Of a stretch of DNA of 60,562 bases, positions 47,787 to 55,991 are shown piece by piece. Location: the NCBI GenBank assembly GCA_903911355.1, contig CAIWDD010000003.1, positions 1-60,562 of the forward strand. Direction: 5' to 3'. Numbering within the stretch: position 1 is the stretch's first letter; every line of letters starts with the position of its first letter. The notes beneath the pieces were generated by a model. The model worked only from the letters and a program-made list of their open reading frames with translations. It did no database searches and was not told the origin of the DNA. This DNA comes from an uncultured Nodularia sp. (GTDB lineage Bacteria; Cyanobacteriota; Cyanobacteriia; Cyanobacteriales; Nostocaceae). A program made the position numbers and the translations under genes.

Positions 47787-49037
47787 ATGATTAAACCACT
47801 AATCGTTAACACAATGGATATAGACGGGGGTGCTGCTCGTGCAGCTTATCGGCTACATCAAGGGCTAAAACAAATAAATATTGATTCCACAATGCTCGTG
47901 GGAAATAAGACTAGTGATGATATTACAGTTTTAGGAACAAATAATAAACTAAGTAAAGCATGGATAAAAATAGCAGCAGCGTTAGACTCCCTACCCCTAA
48001 AAACCTATTCTCCTAGTAATAATTTAATGTTCTCCTTACAGTGGTTACCTGATCAAATAGGAGCAAAAGTAGTTGAAATTAATCCTGACGTAATTCATTT
48101 ACATTGGGTTAATAACGGTTATATGCAAATAGAAACACTTGGAAAGTTGAAAAAACCCATAGTTTGGACACTACATGATATGTGGGCATTTACTGGGGGG
48201 TGTCACTATAGTGAGGATTGTGATAAATATACAATGTCCTGTGGTGCTTGTCCACAACTAGGAAGTCATAGAAAAGGTGATATTACTCAATGGATTTTGC
48301 ACAGAAAAGCTAAAGCATGGTCTAATCTAAATTTAACTATAGTCACCCCTAGTCGTTGGTTGGCTGATTGTGCTAGAAAAAGTCCTTTATTCCAGGACTT
48401 AAGAATTGAAGTTATACCCAATGGGTTAAATACTCAAGTTTACAAACCCATTGAGCAAACAATAGCTAGAAAGTTGCTCAATTTACCATTAGATAAACAT
48501 CTAATATTGTTTGGCGCTATTAACCCGACAGCTAATAAACGCAAAGGTTTTCATTTACTTCAACCTGCTCTACAGAAGTTGAGCCAAGATCACAACTCCA
48601 ACAATATCGAATTGGTTATTTTTGGTGCATCTCAACCTTCACAGGTTCCCAATTTTGGGTTCAAAACACACTACTTAGGACGTTTACATGATGATATAGG
48701 ACTAGCATTACTATATTCAGCCGCAGATGTGATGATAGTACCATCTATTCAAGAGGCTTTTGGACAAACTGCATCTGAGTCATTAGCTTGTGGTACACCA
48801 GTTGTTGCTTTCGACATAACCGGTTTAAAAGATATTATCGATCATCAACATAATGGCTACTTGGCTAAACCTTTTGATATAGATGATTTAGCTCAAGGAA
48901 TTACTTGGGTATTAGAGGACAAAGAAAGATTAATAAATTTAAGTAAGAATGCTCGTGAAAAAGTTGAGCGTAACTTTAGTTTAGAAATACAGGCTAACAG
49001 TTATTTATCAATATATAAATATGTTTGTGAAAATTAA
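47787..49037 (+). CDS. Glycosyltransferase family 4
   Basis: The protein has 416 residues with a GT-B fold. Typical start LIVNTMDIDGGAARAAYRLHQGL, then VWTLHDMWAFTGGCHYS with a Cys cluster (C-x5-C-x7-C-x2-C around CDKYTMSCGACPQ), and C-terminal VMIVPSIQEAFGQTASESLACGTPVVAFD. The donor sugar is unknown. It adds a sugar at the cytoplasmic face to the growing lipid-linked unit. Confidence 0.93.
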   Translation: MIKPLIVNTMDIDGGAARAAYRLHQGLKQINIDSTMLVGNKTSDDITVLGTNNKLSKAWIKIAAALDSLPLKTYSPSNNLMFSLQWLPDQIGAKVVEINPDVIHLHWVNNGYMQIETLGKLKKPIVWTLHDMWAFTGGCHYSEDCDKYTMSCGACPQLGSHRKGDITQWILHRKAKAWSNLNLTIVTPSRWLADCARKSPLFQDLRIEVIPNGLNTQVYKPIEQTIARKLLNLPLDKHLILFGAINPTANKRKGFHLLQPALQKLSQDHNSNNIELVIFGASQPSQVPNFGFKTHYLGRLHDDIGLALLYSAADVMIVPSIQEAFGQTASESLACGTPVVAFDITGLKDIIDHQHNGYLAKPFDIDDLAQGITWVLEDKERLINLSKNAREKVERNFSLEIQANSYLSIYKYVCEN

Positions 49038-49086
49038 CTGGTAGATGTACGGCGTAGAGTAGGTTTGAAAATATGGATAAAAAATC

Positions 49087-50385
49087 ATGTCAATAGGCAA
49101 TTTAGATCAAAGTTTATATGGGAATATTCATAAGGTCAATTCCAGTCCCTGTATACTCCTTTTTGATTTGGAAACCGGAGGACATCACTCAAGTTATATT
49201 CGCCATCTAGTGAATTATTGCTGTGATAAAAAGTTGCCAATTAACCTAGATATTGTTGTATCGCCTAAATTTATAGATGAACATGCTGATGTTGTGGAAA
49301 TTCCCATTAACAGAAATCAATCACAAATTAGATTTATATCCATAACTGGAGAAGAATATACTAATTTACTTAATGCAGGTTCTTTATTGCAGAAAATATT
49401 TAGAGAGTGGAAATTATATTGCCAATATGCAAGGGTTCTGCAAGCAACACACTGTTTATTAATGTATTTGGATACTCTGCAATTACCTATAGCTTTAGGA
49501 GAACAGTCTCCTTGTCCATTCTCTGGGATTTATTTTAGGCCTACATTTCACTACAAAGATTTTAATAACTACACATTTTCTGTAAAAGATATCTTTCGAG
49601 GGTGGCGACAAAAATTAATTTTGTATAGAGTTTTAAATAACCCGCAGTTTCACTGTTTATTTTGCTTGGACAACTTAGCTAGTAAATATATTAAAAAACT
49701 TCACTCTCCAGCAGAGATTGTTAGTTTAGCTGACCCTGTAAAAACATATAATTCTGAACAAGAGAAAATCGAGGTACTGCGCCAAGAGCTTGGTATTGGT
49801 AAAGATAAAAAGATATTTCTTCTATTCGGTAAAATAACTAGTCGTAAAGGTATCTATAAATTACTAGATGCTATTAAAATTTTACCTGAAGAAGCTTGTC
49901 AAAAGATATGTTTGTTACTGGTGGGTTCTATAGTACAAAAAGATAAAATATTAGTACAAAGTCAAATAGAAGCAATTTCTCAGTCTTTGCCTATAGAAAT
50001 CATTACCTGTGATAAATTCATTGCAGAAGAACAGGTACACCTCTATTTCCAACTATCAGATGTTATCTTAGCTCCTTACCAAAAACACGTGGGAATGAGT
50101 GGAATATTATTACTGGCTGCTGCGGCAAAAAAGCCCGTATTGGCATCTAATTATGGTTTGATGGGTCAATTAGTACGCCAAAATAAACTGGGTATAGCTG
50201 TAGATTCAACATCACATAAAGCAATTGCTAATAGCATGACCTATTTTATTGATAATCAAAAAAATACAGGAGATATTTTTGACTTAAAACTCATGAATGA
50301 TTTTGTAGAACAAAATTCTGTAGATAATTTTTCCCATACTTTGTTTAAAAATATTTGTACAGAAATCAAAGCTGATTTTTCATAG
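49087..50385 (+). CDS. Glycosyltransferase, GT4-like
   Basis: The protein has 432 residues. LLFDLETGGHHSSYIRHLVN at the N-terminus is typical of a GT-B group in which a His-His motif follows the first glycine loop, and the C-terminal half has IFLLFGKITSRKGIYKLLDA and SDVILAPYQKHVGMSGILLLAAAAKKPVLAS. The sugar and linkage are unknown. A gap of 11 bp separates it from the polymerase gene. Confidence 0.85.
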   Translation: MSIGNLDQSLYGNIHKVNSSPCILLFDLETGGHHSSYIRHLVNYCCDKKLPINLDIVVSPKFIDEHADVVEIPINRNQSQIRFISITGEEYTNLLNAGSLLQKIFREWKLYCQYARVLQATHCLLMYLDTLQLPIALGEQSPCPFSGIYFRPTFHYKDFNNYTFSVKDIFRGWRQKLILYRVLNNPQFHCLFCLDNLASKYIKKLHSPAEIVSLADPVKTYNSEQEKIEVLRQELGIGKDKKIFLLFGKITSRKGIYKLLDAIKILPEEACQKICLLLVGSIVQKDKILVQSQIEAISQSLPIEIITCDKFIAEEQVHLYFQLSDVILAPYQKHVGMSGILLLAAAAKKPVLASNYGLMGQLVRQNKLGIAVDSTSHKAIANSMTYFIDNQKNTGDIFDLKLMNDFVEQNSVDNFSHTLFKNICTEIKADFS

Positions 50386-50396
50386 GTTAAGAAAAT

Positions 50397-51647
50397 ATGA
50401 ATATACATACATCTATTTTATCTTCCCCACTTTACTTGAAATTAAAAATATTATTATTCTCAATAGCTTTATTTGGGTATGGAATAATTGCCTCTTTTAT
50501 TTACGATGGCTCAACTTCGCGGTTGCTAACTCTACCTTATCGGGCATTGATATTTTTACTGAGTATACTAGTATTTTTAACTAATATTAATCATAATAAT
50601 CATCTGAAAACAAGTAATCCAGGTAAAATATCATTACTGTATTTTGTTTTTATATATATTTTCTTATACTCCTTAAGACTAGTCCATGATGTCGTATACC
50701 AAGATATATTTCGAGAACCTAGGGAATACTTGTTATTTTGGTTTGGTATGTGCTTAATACCAGGGATAACATTTATATTTTTAGATTTTAAGCATTCCCA
50801 AAAATATTTATATTTATCCTGGCTCTTATTGGCGATCGCCTCAATTTTAGCAATACCTCTCATTTTACAAGAACAAGCCAGTGGAACATTTGTCGCACAG
50901 GGGAGATTGGCCAGGGAAGCATTAAATCCAATTTCCTTGGGACACCAAGGTGGTTCACTATTATTAATCAGTCTCTACATATTACTTAATCAAGAGGATA
51001 CCAATAATAAAATTACTCAAAATTTATATATATTATTTTCATTCATCGGTTTGATATTACTCTTTTTCGCTTCTTCCAGGGGTCCAGTTATAGCGGTTAG
51101 TTTCTGCTTTATTTTATATTTAATTAGAATTTTTGTACAAAAGTCAAAAGGTAATGTATGGAAAAAAATGGGTGTCATTATAATGTTAATGGTTTTTGCA
51201 AATCTTGCCCTTTCATTTGCATTGGATTCGGGTAGTAGTTTAATAGAACGTTTTTCTTCTACCGCTAATGATTTTGATAGTTCAAGATTTGTACAACGCC
51301 CAGAACTATATCAGACGGCTATTGAACTCATTGCCAAACATCCAATATTTGGCTATGGTTTAGAACTACCTGGTGTGGGATATCCACACAATATAATACT
51401 TGAAGCATTTCTTGCTACTGGGCTTGTAGGCGGATTTTTATTTCTGATACTTTATATTTATGCTGCCATCAAAGCATTAAGAATAATTATGTATGAAAAT
51501 AATCCATGGGGATGGTTAGGGATTATTTATATTCAGTATGCTATTGCTGGTATGTTTTCTGGTTCTTTATACAATTCATATATGTTTTGGTATTTATTCT
51601 TCGCTATTTGTGGTTGGAAGAAGTTAAATACAGCCCCCGGACAATAG
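50397..51647 (+). CDS. O-antigen polymerase/ligase-like membrane protein (Wzy type)
   Basis: The protein has 416 residues with about 11 hydrophobic segments. Shared features are a large periplasmic loop bearing RFSSTANDFDSSRFVQRPEL and then HPIFGYGLELPGVGYPHNIILEAFLATGLVGG, as in Wzy_C/WaaL proteins (conserved HN). It is probably the polymerase joining repeat units at the periplasmic side. It is followed by a glycosyltransferase gene 34 bp on. Confidence 0.9.
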   Translation: MNIHTSILSSPLYLKLKILLFSIALFGYGIIASFIYDGSTSRLLTLPYRALIFLLSILVFLTNINHNNHLKTSNPGKISLLYFVFIYIFLYSLRLVHDVVYQDIFREPREYLLFWFGMCLIPGITFIFLDFKHSQKYLYLSWLLLAIASILAIPLILQEQASGTFVAQGRLAREALNPISLGHQGGSLLLISLYILLNQEDTNNKITQNLYILFSFIGLILLFFASSRGPVIAVSFCFILYLIRIFVQKSKGNVWKKMGVIIMLMVFANLALSFALDSGSSLIERFSSTANDFDSSRFVQRPELYQTAIELIAKHPIFGYGLELPGVGYPHNIILEAFLATGLVGGFLFLILYIYAAIKALRIIMYENNPWGWLGIIYIQYAIAGMFSGSLYNSYMFWYLFFAICGWKKLNTAPGQ

Positions 51648-51681
51648 CAATTTTGACTCATACCTTGATTTGGTTTTAATT

Positions 51682-52635
51682 ATGAATTATTCTCCCATTG
51701 CGCTTTTTGTCTATAAACGTCCTGAGCATACTCGCCGTACATTAGAAAGTCTTATCCAGTGTCCTGAGTTTGCTGATAGTCCCCTCTATGTTTTTTGTGA
51801 TGGTGTGAAAAAAGAAGAAGATAGAGAAAAGGTAAATCAAACTCGTGAATTAGTTCACTCTTTATTAAATGAAAAAGCCAAGATTATAGAATCTTCAGAA
51901 AATAAGGGTCTAGCAAATTCAATTATTGCTGGAGTCAGTCATATATGTGAAATATATGGTCGTGTAATAGTTCTAGAGGACGATTTAGTAGTAGCGCCTG
52001 AGTTCTTAACATTCTTAAACACCGCTTTAGATAAGTACCAAGATCAAGACTCCGTAATGCAAGTTTCTGGATATATGTTTCCAATTCCAGAGTTAATACC
52101 GGAAACCGAAGCCCTATTTTTACCCTTCATATATTCTTGGGGATGGGCTACATGGCAAAGGGCTTGGTCAAAGTTTGACCCACAAAGTACTGGCTGGGAA
52201 GTATTAAAGAGTGATAAAAATATGCGATCGCGTTTTGATTTAGATGATAACTACGGTTTTTTTGATATGCTAAATCAACAAATGTCTGGCAAAATAGATT
52301 CTTGGGCAGTTCGCTGGTATTGGAGTGTTTTTAAACATAATGGATATGTACTATATCCGCCAAACAGTTACATTACTAATATCGGTTTAGATGGTAGTGG
52401 TACACATGGTTCTTGGTACGTAAATCAACGTTTAAAACAGATTCAGTATCAACAATTGAGTCAATTTACACTACCAAATGATATTCAAATCAAGGAAGAA
52501 AAATTTAAGCTTATTAAAAAATATCTCAGAACTTTACAGCCCAAATGGGTGAAAATCCTGAAAAAATTATTGATTCCTAGTTGGACTGTAAAACTTCGTA
52601 AATGTGCCTTAGCGGTTCGTAATTACTTTGTTTAA
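51682..52635 (+). CDS. Glycosyltransferase, GT2/GNT-I-like fold
   Basis: From ATG 51682 it has 317 residues (a TTG four codons upstream at 51670 is possible but lacks a ribosome-binding site). PIALFVYKRPEHTRRTLESL, VIVLEDDLVVAPEFLTFLN (the DXD-like metal site) and SYSWGWATWQRAWSKFD-type residues (YSWGWATWQRAW) mark a GT-A enzyme resembling eukaryote GNT-I-like bacterial proteins. A transferred sugar is not predictable. Confidence 0.88.
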   Translation: MNYSPIALFVYKRPEHTRRTLESLIQCPEFADSPLYVFCDGVKKEEDREKVNQTRELVHSLLNEKAKIIESSENKGLANSIIAGVSHICEIYGRVIVLEDDLVVAPEFLTFLNTALDKYQDQDSVMQVSGYMFPIPELIPETEALFLPFIYSWGWATWQRAWSKFDPQSTGWEVLKSDKNMRSRFDLDDNYGFFDMLNQQMSGKIDSWAVRWYWSVFKHNGYVLYPPNSYITNIGLDGSGTHGSWYVNQRLKQIQYQQLSQFTLPNDIQIKEEKFKLIKKYLRTLQPKWVKILKKLLIPSWTVKLRKCALAVRNYFV

Positions 52636-52702
52636 ATACTCTGATAATCTCAAGTTTGACCTATTTTTAATCACCGTAAACACTAATTTTTTAAGGTATC
52701 AT

Positions 52703-53353
52703 ATGGCTGTAAAATTTGTGAAATCTTTGATAAATACCGAAAAAATTAGATATATACAGCAAATATCAATTTTTTCCTCCTTTTTAAATTCTCAGTTAGG
52801 TCAATATAGCCGTATATATCCCTTTACTAAAGTAAGTGACACCCAAATTGGAGCCTATACTTATATATCTTACGGATGTATAATTAACAATTGTCAGATA
52901 GGTAATTACTCTTCAATTGCGCGTGGTGTAAAAATTGGTTTGGGTAAACATCCGGCAAATTTCATTTCAACATCACCAATATTTTATTCTCTCAATAACC
53001 CTTTAAAAAAATTGTTTGTAAGATCGCAAAAGTTCACGGAATTTGAAAGAACAACTATTGGTAATGATGTCTGGATAGGAGTCAACGTTGTTATACTTGA
53101 TGGCGTTACTATTGGAGATGGTGCAATCATTGGTGCTAATGCTGTTGTCACTAAAGACATTCCACCTTTTGCCATTGCAGTAGGTTCTCCTGCAAAAATC
53201 ATTAGATATAGATTTTCGGAGGAAAATATGCAGAAACTATTGTCTATAAAATGGTGGAATAAAGATATTTCAGAATTAGACAAGGTTAAAGATTTATTTC
53301 AAGCTGAGGCTAATGATTCATTCATTGATAAATTAACAGACCTCATTGTTTGA
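52703..53353 (+). CDS. CatB-like hexapeptide-repeat acetyltransferase
   Basis: I choose the ATG at 52703 (MAVKFVKSLINTEKIRYIQQ, 216 residues), with AAGG 6 nt upstream; the TTG at 52628 would overlap the previous gene. It has the left-handed beta-helix pattern (IGAYTYISYGCIINNCQIGNYSS, TTIGNDVWIGVNVVILDGVTIGDGAIIGANAVVTKDI) and PAKIIRYRF at the end. It should acetylate (or serinylate etc.) a polysaccharide sugar using acetyl-CoA. Confidence 0.9.
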   Translation: MAVKFVKSLINTEKIRYIQQISIFSSFLNSQLGQYSRIYPFTKVSDTQIGAYTYISYGCIINNCQIGNYSSIARGVKIGLGKHPANFISTSPIFYSLNNPLKKLFVRSQKFTEFERTTIGNDVWIGVNVVILDGVTIGDGAIIGANAVVTKDIPPFAIAVGSPAKIIRYRFSEENMQKLLSIKWWNKDISELDKVKDLFQAEANDSFIDKLTDLIV

Positions 53354-53442
53354 AATTCTTTCTAGTAATTACATCCTTGACAAGGCAATTAATATTAAAT
53401 CTTAAATCTCTCAGTTATTTGGTATCCAGATTAAATATAATC

Positions 53443-54645
53443 ATGAAACAAATCGCTATTCTTACCGAATACTTCTACCCCCATCAAGGTGCCACCTCTC
53501 AGCTAATTACAGACTTAGCTAAGGGACTGTCCCACCGGGGATACACTGTTAATATATTCACAGGAACCCAAGCAAAACAAACCACCCCAGAATCACTAAA
53601 TCTTAACATTAACCGCGCCTTCTCCCCCATTAAATCCAGCACCAGCATTTACAGTAAAATTGCCAGTTCAATATTTTTCCTTCTGGGTGCTTTATGGTAT
53701 GTGATATTTAAATTACCCTCTAGTACCCCCCTGTTAATTGCTTCTAACCCCCCCTACGCTGGTGTTTTAGGTATATGTTTTAAAATTATCCATCGGGGTA
53801 AATATTATTTTCTCCTGCAAGATATCTTTCCCGAATCAGCTGCAATGTCTGGAATAATCAAGGAAAACAGCATCATATATAAGTTCCTCAGCAAAGTTAT
53901 CTATTTTACTTATAAATATTCTGAGTATATCATTGTTCTCACCACATCAATGCAGGAATTTATAGAGAAAAAATATCCTGATTTAAAATCTCGAATTAAA
54001 ATCATTGAAAACTGGTCTATTGCAGATATTCCTATTGTCAAGAAACAAGAAAATAATTTTGCTCAAAAGTATCAGCTTCAGCAAATATTTACAGTTTTAT
54101 ATTCAGGTAATTTGGGTAGAATGCATGATATTGAAACCATAACGGAAGCTGCGAAAATACTTAGAGATGAACCGATTAGATTTGTATTTATTGGTGATGG
54201 TGCCAAAACTCAGATAGTTAAACAAGCTATTGATGCCGAGCATCTCCAAAACATTCTTATACTACCATACCAACCGCGAGAACTATTACCTCTATCATTA
54301 ACAGCTTGTGATATTTCCTTAGTTAGCCTCATACCAGGTGCAGAATACATAGTTGCACCCTCAAAACTTTACGGAATGCTAGCAGCAGGGAGGGGAATTA
54401 TATCTATATCGGTATCAAATTCATATATAGACCAGCTATTAAGTAATTCTGGTTGTGGGATTAATATTCCCCCTAATCATCCTCAGTACCTTGCTGATAT
54501 AATTCGTCAACTGCAAAGTGACGAAGAAAAAGTTAAACTCATGGGTGAAAGAGCGCGTCAACTATATGAAAACAAATATACATTCCATCGTGCCTTAAGT
54601 GAATATGAGCAGATTCTGTTTTCTTCACCCTTAGAGGATGTTTGA
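53443..54645 (+). CDS. WbuB-like glycosyltransferase (GT4)
   Basis: From ATG 53443 it has 400 residues, starting MKQIAILTEYFYPHQGATSQL; an upstream TTG at 53350 is less likely. KYYFLLQDIFPESAAMSGII, VIENWSIADIPIV, FTVLYSGNLGRMHDIETITEAA and VAPSKLYGMLAAGRGIISI are typical of the WbuB/WcaI group, often fucosamine or similar sugar transferases. The last codons (GAG GAT GTT TGA) coincide with the left end of element B at 54634, so the C-terminal residues EDV and the stop come from the element. Confidence 0.9.
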   Translation: MKQIAILTEYFYPHQGATSQLITDLAKGLSHRGYTVNIFTGTQAKQTTPESLNLNINRAFSPIKSSTSIYSKIASSIFFLLGALWYVIFKLPSSTPLLIASNPPYAGVLGICFKIIHRGKYYFLLQDIFPESAAMSGIIKENSIIYKFLSKVIYFTYKYSEYIIVLTTSMQEFIEKKYPDLKSRIKIIENWSIADIPIVKKQENNFAQKYQLQQIFTVLYSGNLGRMHDIETITEAAKILRDEPIRFVFIGDGAKTQIVKQAIDAEHLQNILILPYQPRELLPLSLTACDISLVSLIPGAEYIVAPSKLYGMLAAGRGIISISVSNSYIDQLLSNSGCGINIPPNHPQYLADIIRQLQSDEEKVKLMGERARQLYENKYTFHRALSEYEQILFSSPLEDV

Positions 54646-54830
54646 TAAGTTTTCAACAGGTAATTTTTATATTAGGGAACAGGGAACAGGGAATAGGGAA
54701 TAGGGAATAGGGAATAGGGAACAGGGAACAGGGAACAGGGAACAGGGAACAGACAAAAAACAATAAAATCCAGTCCCCTCCCTTTGCAAAGGGGAGGGAA
54801 AATGTCATCTATATACACCCTATACTAAAT
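54634..54830. mobile_element. MITE-like element B, copy 2 (right end degraded)
   Basis: The left end GAGGATGTTTGATAAGTTTT matches copy 1 at 13229 and is followed by the same TTTTCAACAGGTAATTTTTAT-type stretch (one mismatch to copy 1's TTTTCCACA), eleven AGGGAA(C/T) heptamers (54674-54750), and the CCTTTGCAAAGG-centred GC hairpin around 54775-54800. The right end (to about 54830) has diverged: only an ATAC-x-CTAA-like trace remains, abutting the ATG of the next gene at 54837. The left end overlaps the end of the glycosyltransferase gene. Confidence 0.7.
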
Positions 54831-54836
54831 TATCTC

Positions 54837-55790
54837 ATGATTAAAACCATTGTTACCGGAGCCGCTGGATTCATCGGTTCTCATCTTGTAGAAACTCTGT
54901 TAAATCAAGGACAGCAAGTCATTGGAGTTGACGAGTTCAATGATTACTACAGTCCTGAACTGAAGCGTAAAAACATCGCCAGTTTCCAAAATCATCCCGC
55001 ATTTACTTTAATTGAGAGAGATATTCAGGTTTTAGATTGGCAGACACTGCTAGAAAATGTAGATATAGTTTACCATCAAGCTGCCCAAGCGGGGGTACGT
55101 GCAAGTTGGGGTCAGGGTTTTCGTGCTTACACCGAGCGCAACATTAATGCTACACATATTATACTGGAAGCGGCAAAAGATAGCAAGCACCTGAAAAGAT
55201 TAGTCTTGGCTTCTACCTCTAGTATTTATGGCGATGCCGAAACCTTACCTACCCATGAGGGAATTTGTCCCCAGCCAGTTTCACCTTATGGTATTACTAA
55301 ACTCGCAGCAGAGAAATTGTGTGGACTGTATTACAAAAACTTTGGTGTTCCCTATGTCTCACTGCGTTATTTTACAGTTTACGGACCTAGACAGCGCCCA
55401 GATATGGCATTTCATAAGTTCTTTAAAGCAGTAATTGAGGATCAGCCTATTCCTATTTACGGTGATGGAAAACAAACCCGTGACTTTACCTTTATCAGTG
55501 ACGCTGTGGCGGCTAATTTAGCTGCAGCTACTGTACCAGAAGCTGTGGGGGAAATCTTGAATATTGGTGGTGGTAGTAGGGTAGTGTTAACAGATGTTTT
55601 AGATACAATGGCAGAAATTGTCGGTCAACCAATTAAAAGAAATCACATTGAAAAGGCCATGGGTGATGCACGGCACACGGCCGCTGATGTATCTAAGGCC
55701 AGAAACATTCTCGGTTATCTACCCCAAGTATCTTTGAGAGAGGGGTTGTTTCAACAATGGCAGTTTATTCAATCTCTGTATAGGTATTGA
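54837..55790 (+). CDS. NAD-dependent epimerase/dehydratase (UDP-glucuronate epimerase-like)
   Basis: The protein has 317 residues. NAD motif TGAAGFIGSHLVETL, VDEFNDYYSPELKRKNI (a loop seen in UDP-GlcA 4-epimerase and related enzymes), catalytic STSSIYG and YGITKLAAEKL, and GDARHTAADVSKARNILGY at the end. It probably makes UDP-galacturonate or another nucleotide sugar for the polysaccharide. It follows the element-B copy, so it may have its own promoter. Confidence 0.9.
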   Translation: MIKTIVTGAAGFIGSHLVETLLNQGQQVIGVDEFNDYYSPELKRKNIASFQNHPAFTLIERDIQVLDWQTLLENVDIVYHQAAQAGVRASWGQGFRAYTERNINATHIILEAAKDSKHLKRLVLASTSSIYGDAETLPTHEGICPQPVSPYGITKLAAEKLCGLYYKNFGVPYVSLRYFTVYGPRQRPDMAFHKFFKAVIEDQPIPIYGDGKQTRDFTFISDAVAANLAAATVPEAVGEILNIGGGSRVVLTDVLDTMAEIVGQPIKRNHIEKAMGDARHTAADVSKARNILGYLPQVSLREGLFQQWQFIQSLYRY

Positions 55791-55991
55791 CCCTTAAAGT
55801 ACATCTTAAAAGTTTGTAGACAGCACTAAAGTTTTCTCTATCTTGGCTGGATATGCGATCGCTACTCCCAACCCTAGCATCTTTCCACTCCGGGATATTG
55901 GCGATAGTTTCTTGGCGAAAACTGTAGGCATAGGATAATCTTATACTATATAATTGGAATTTCCAGTATAAATTATTCACAATATAGATAT

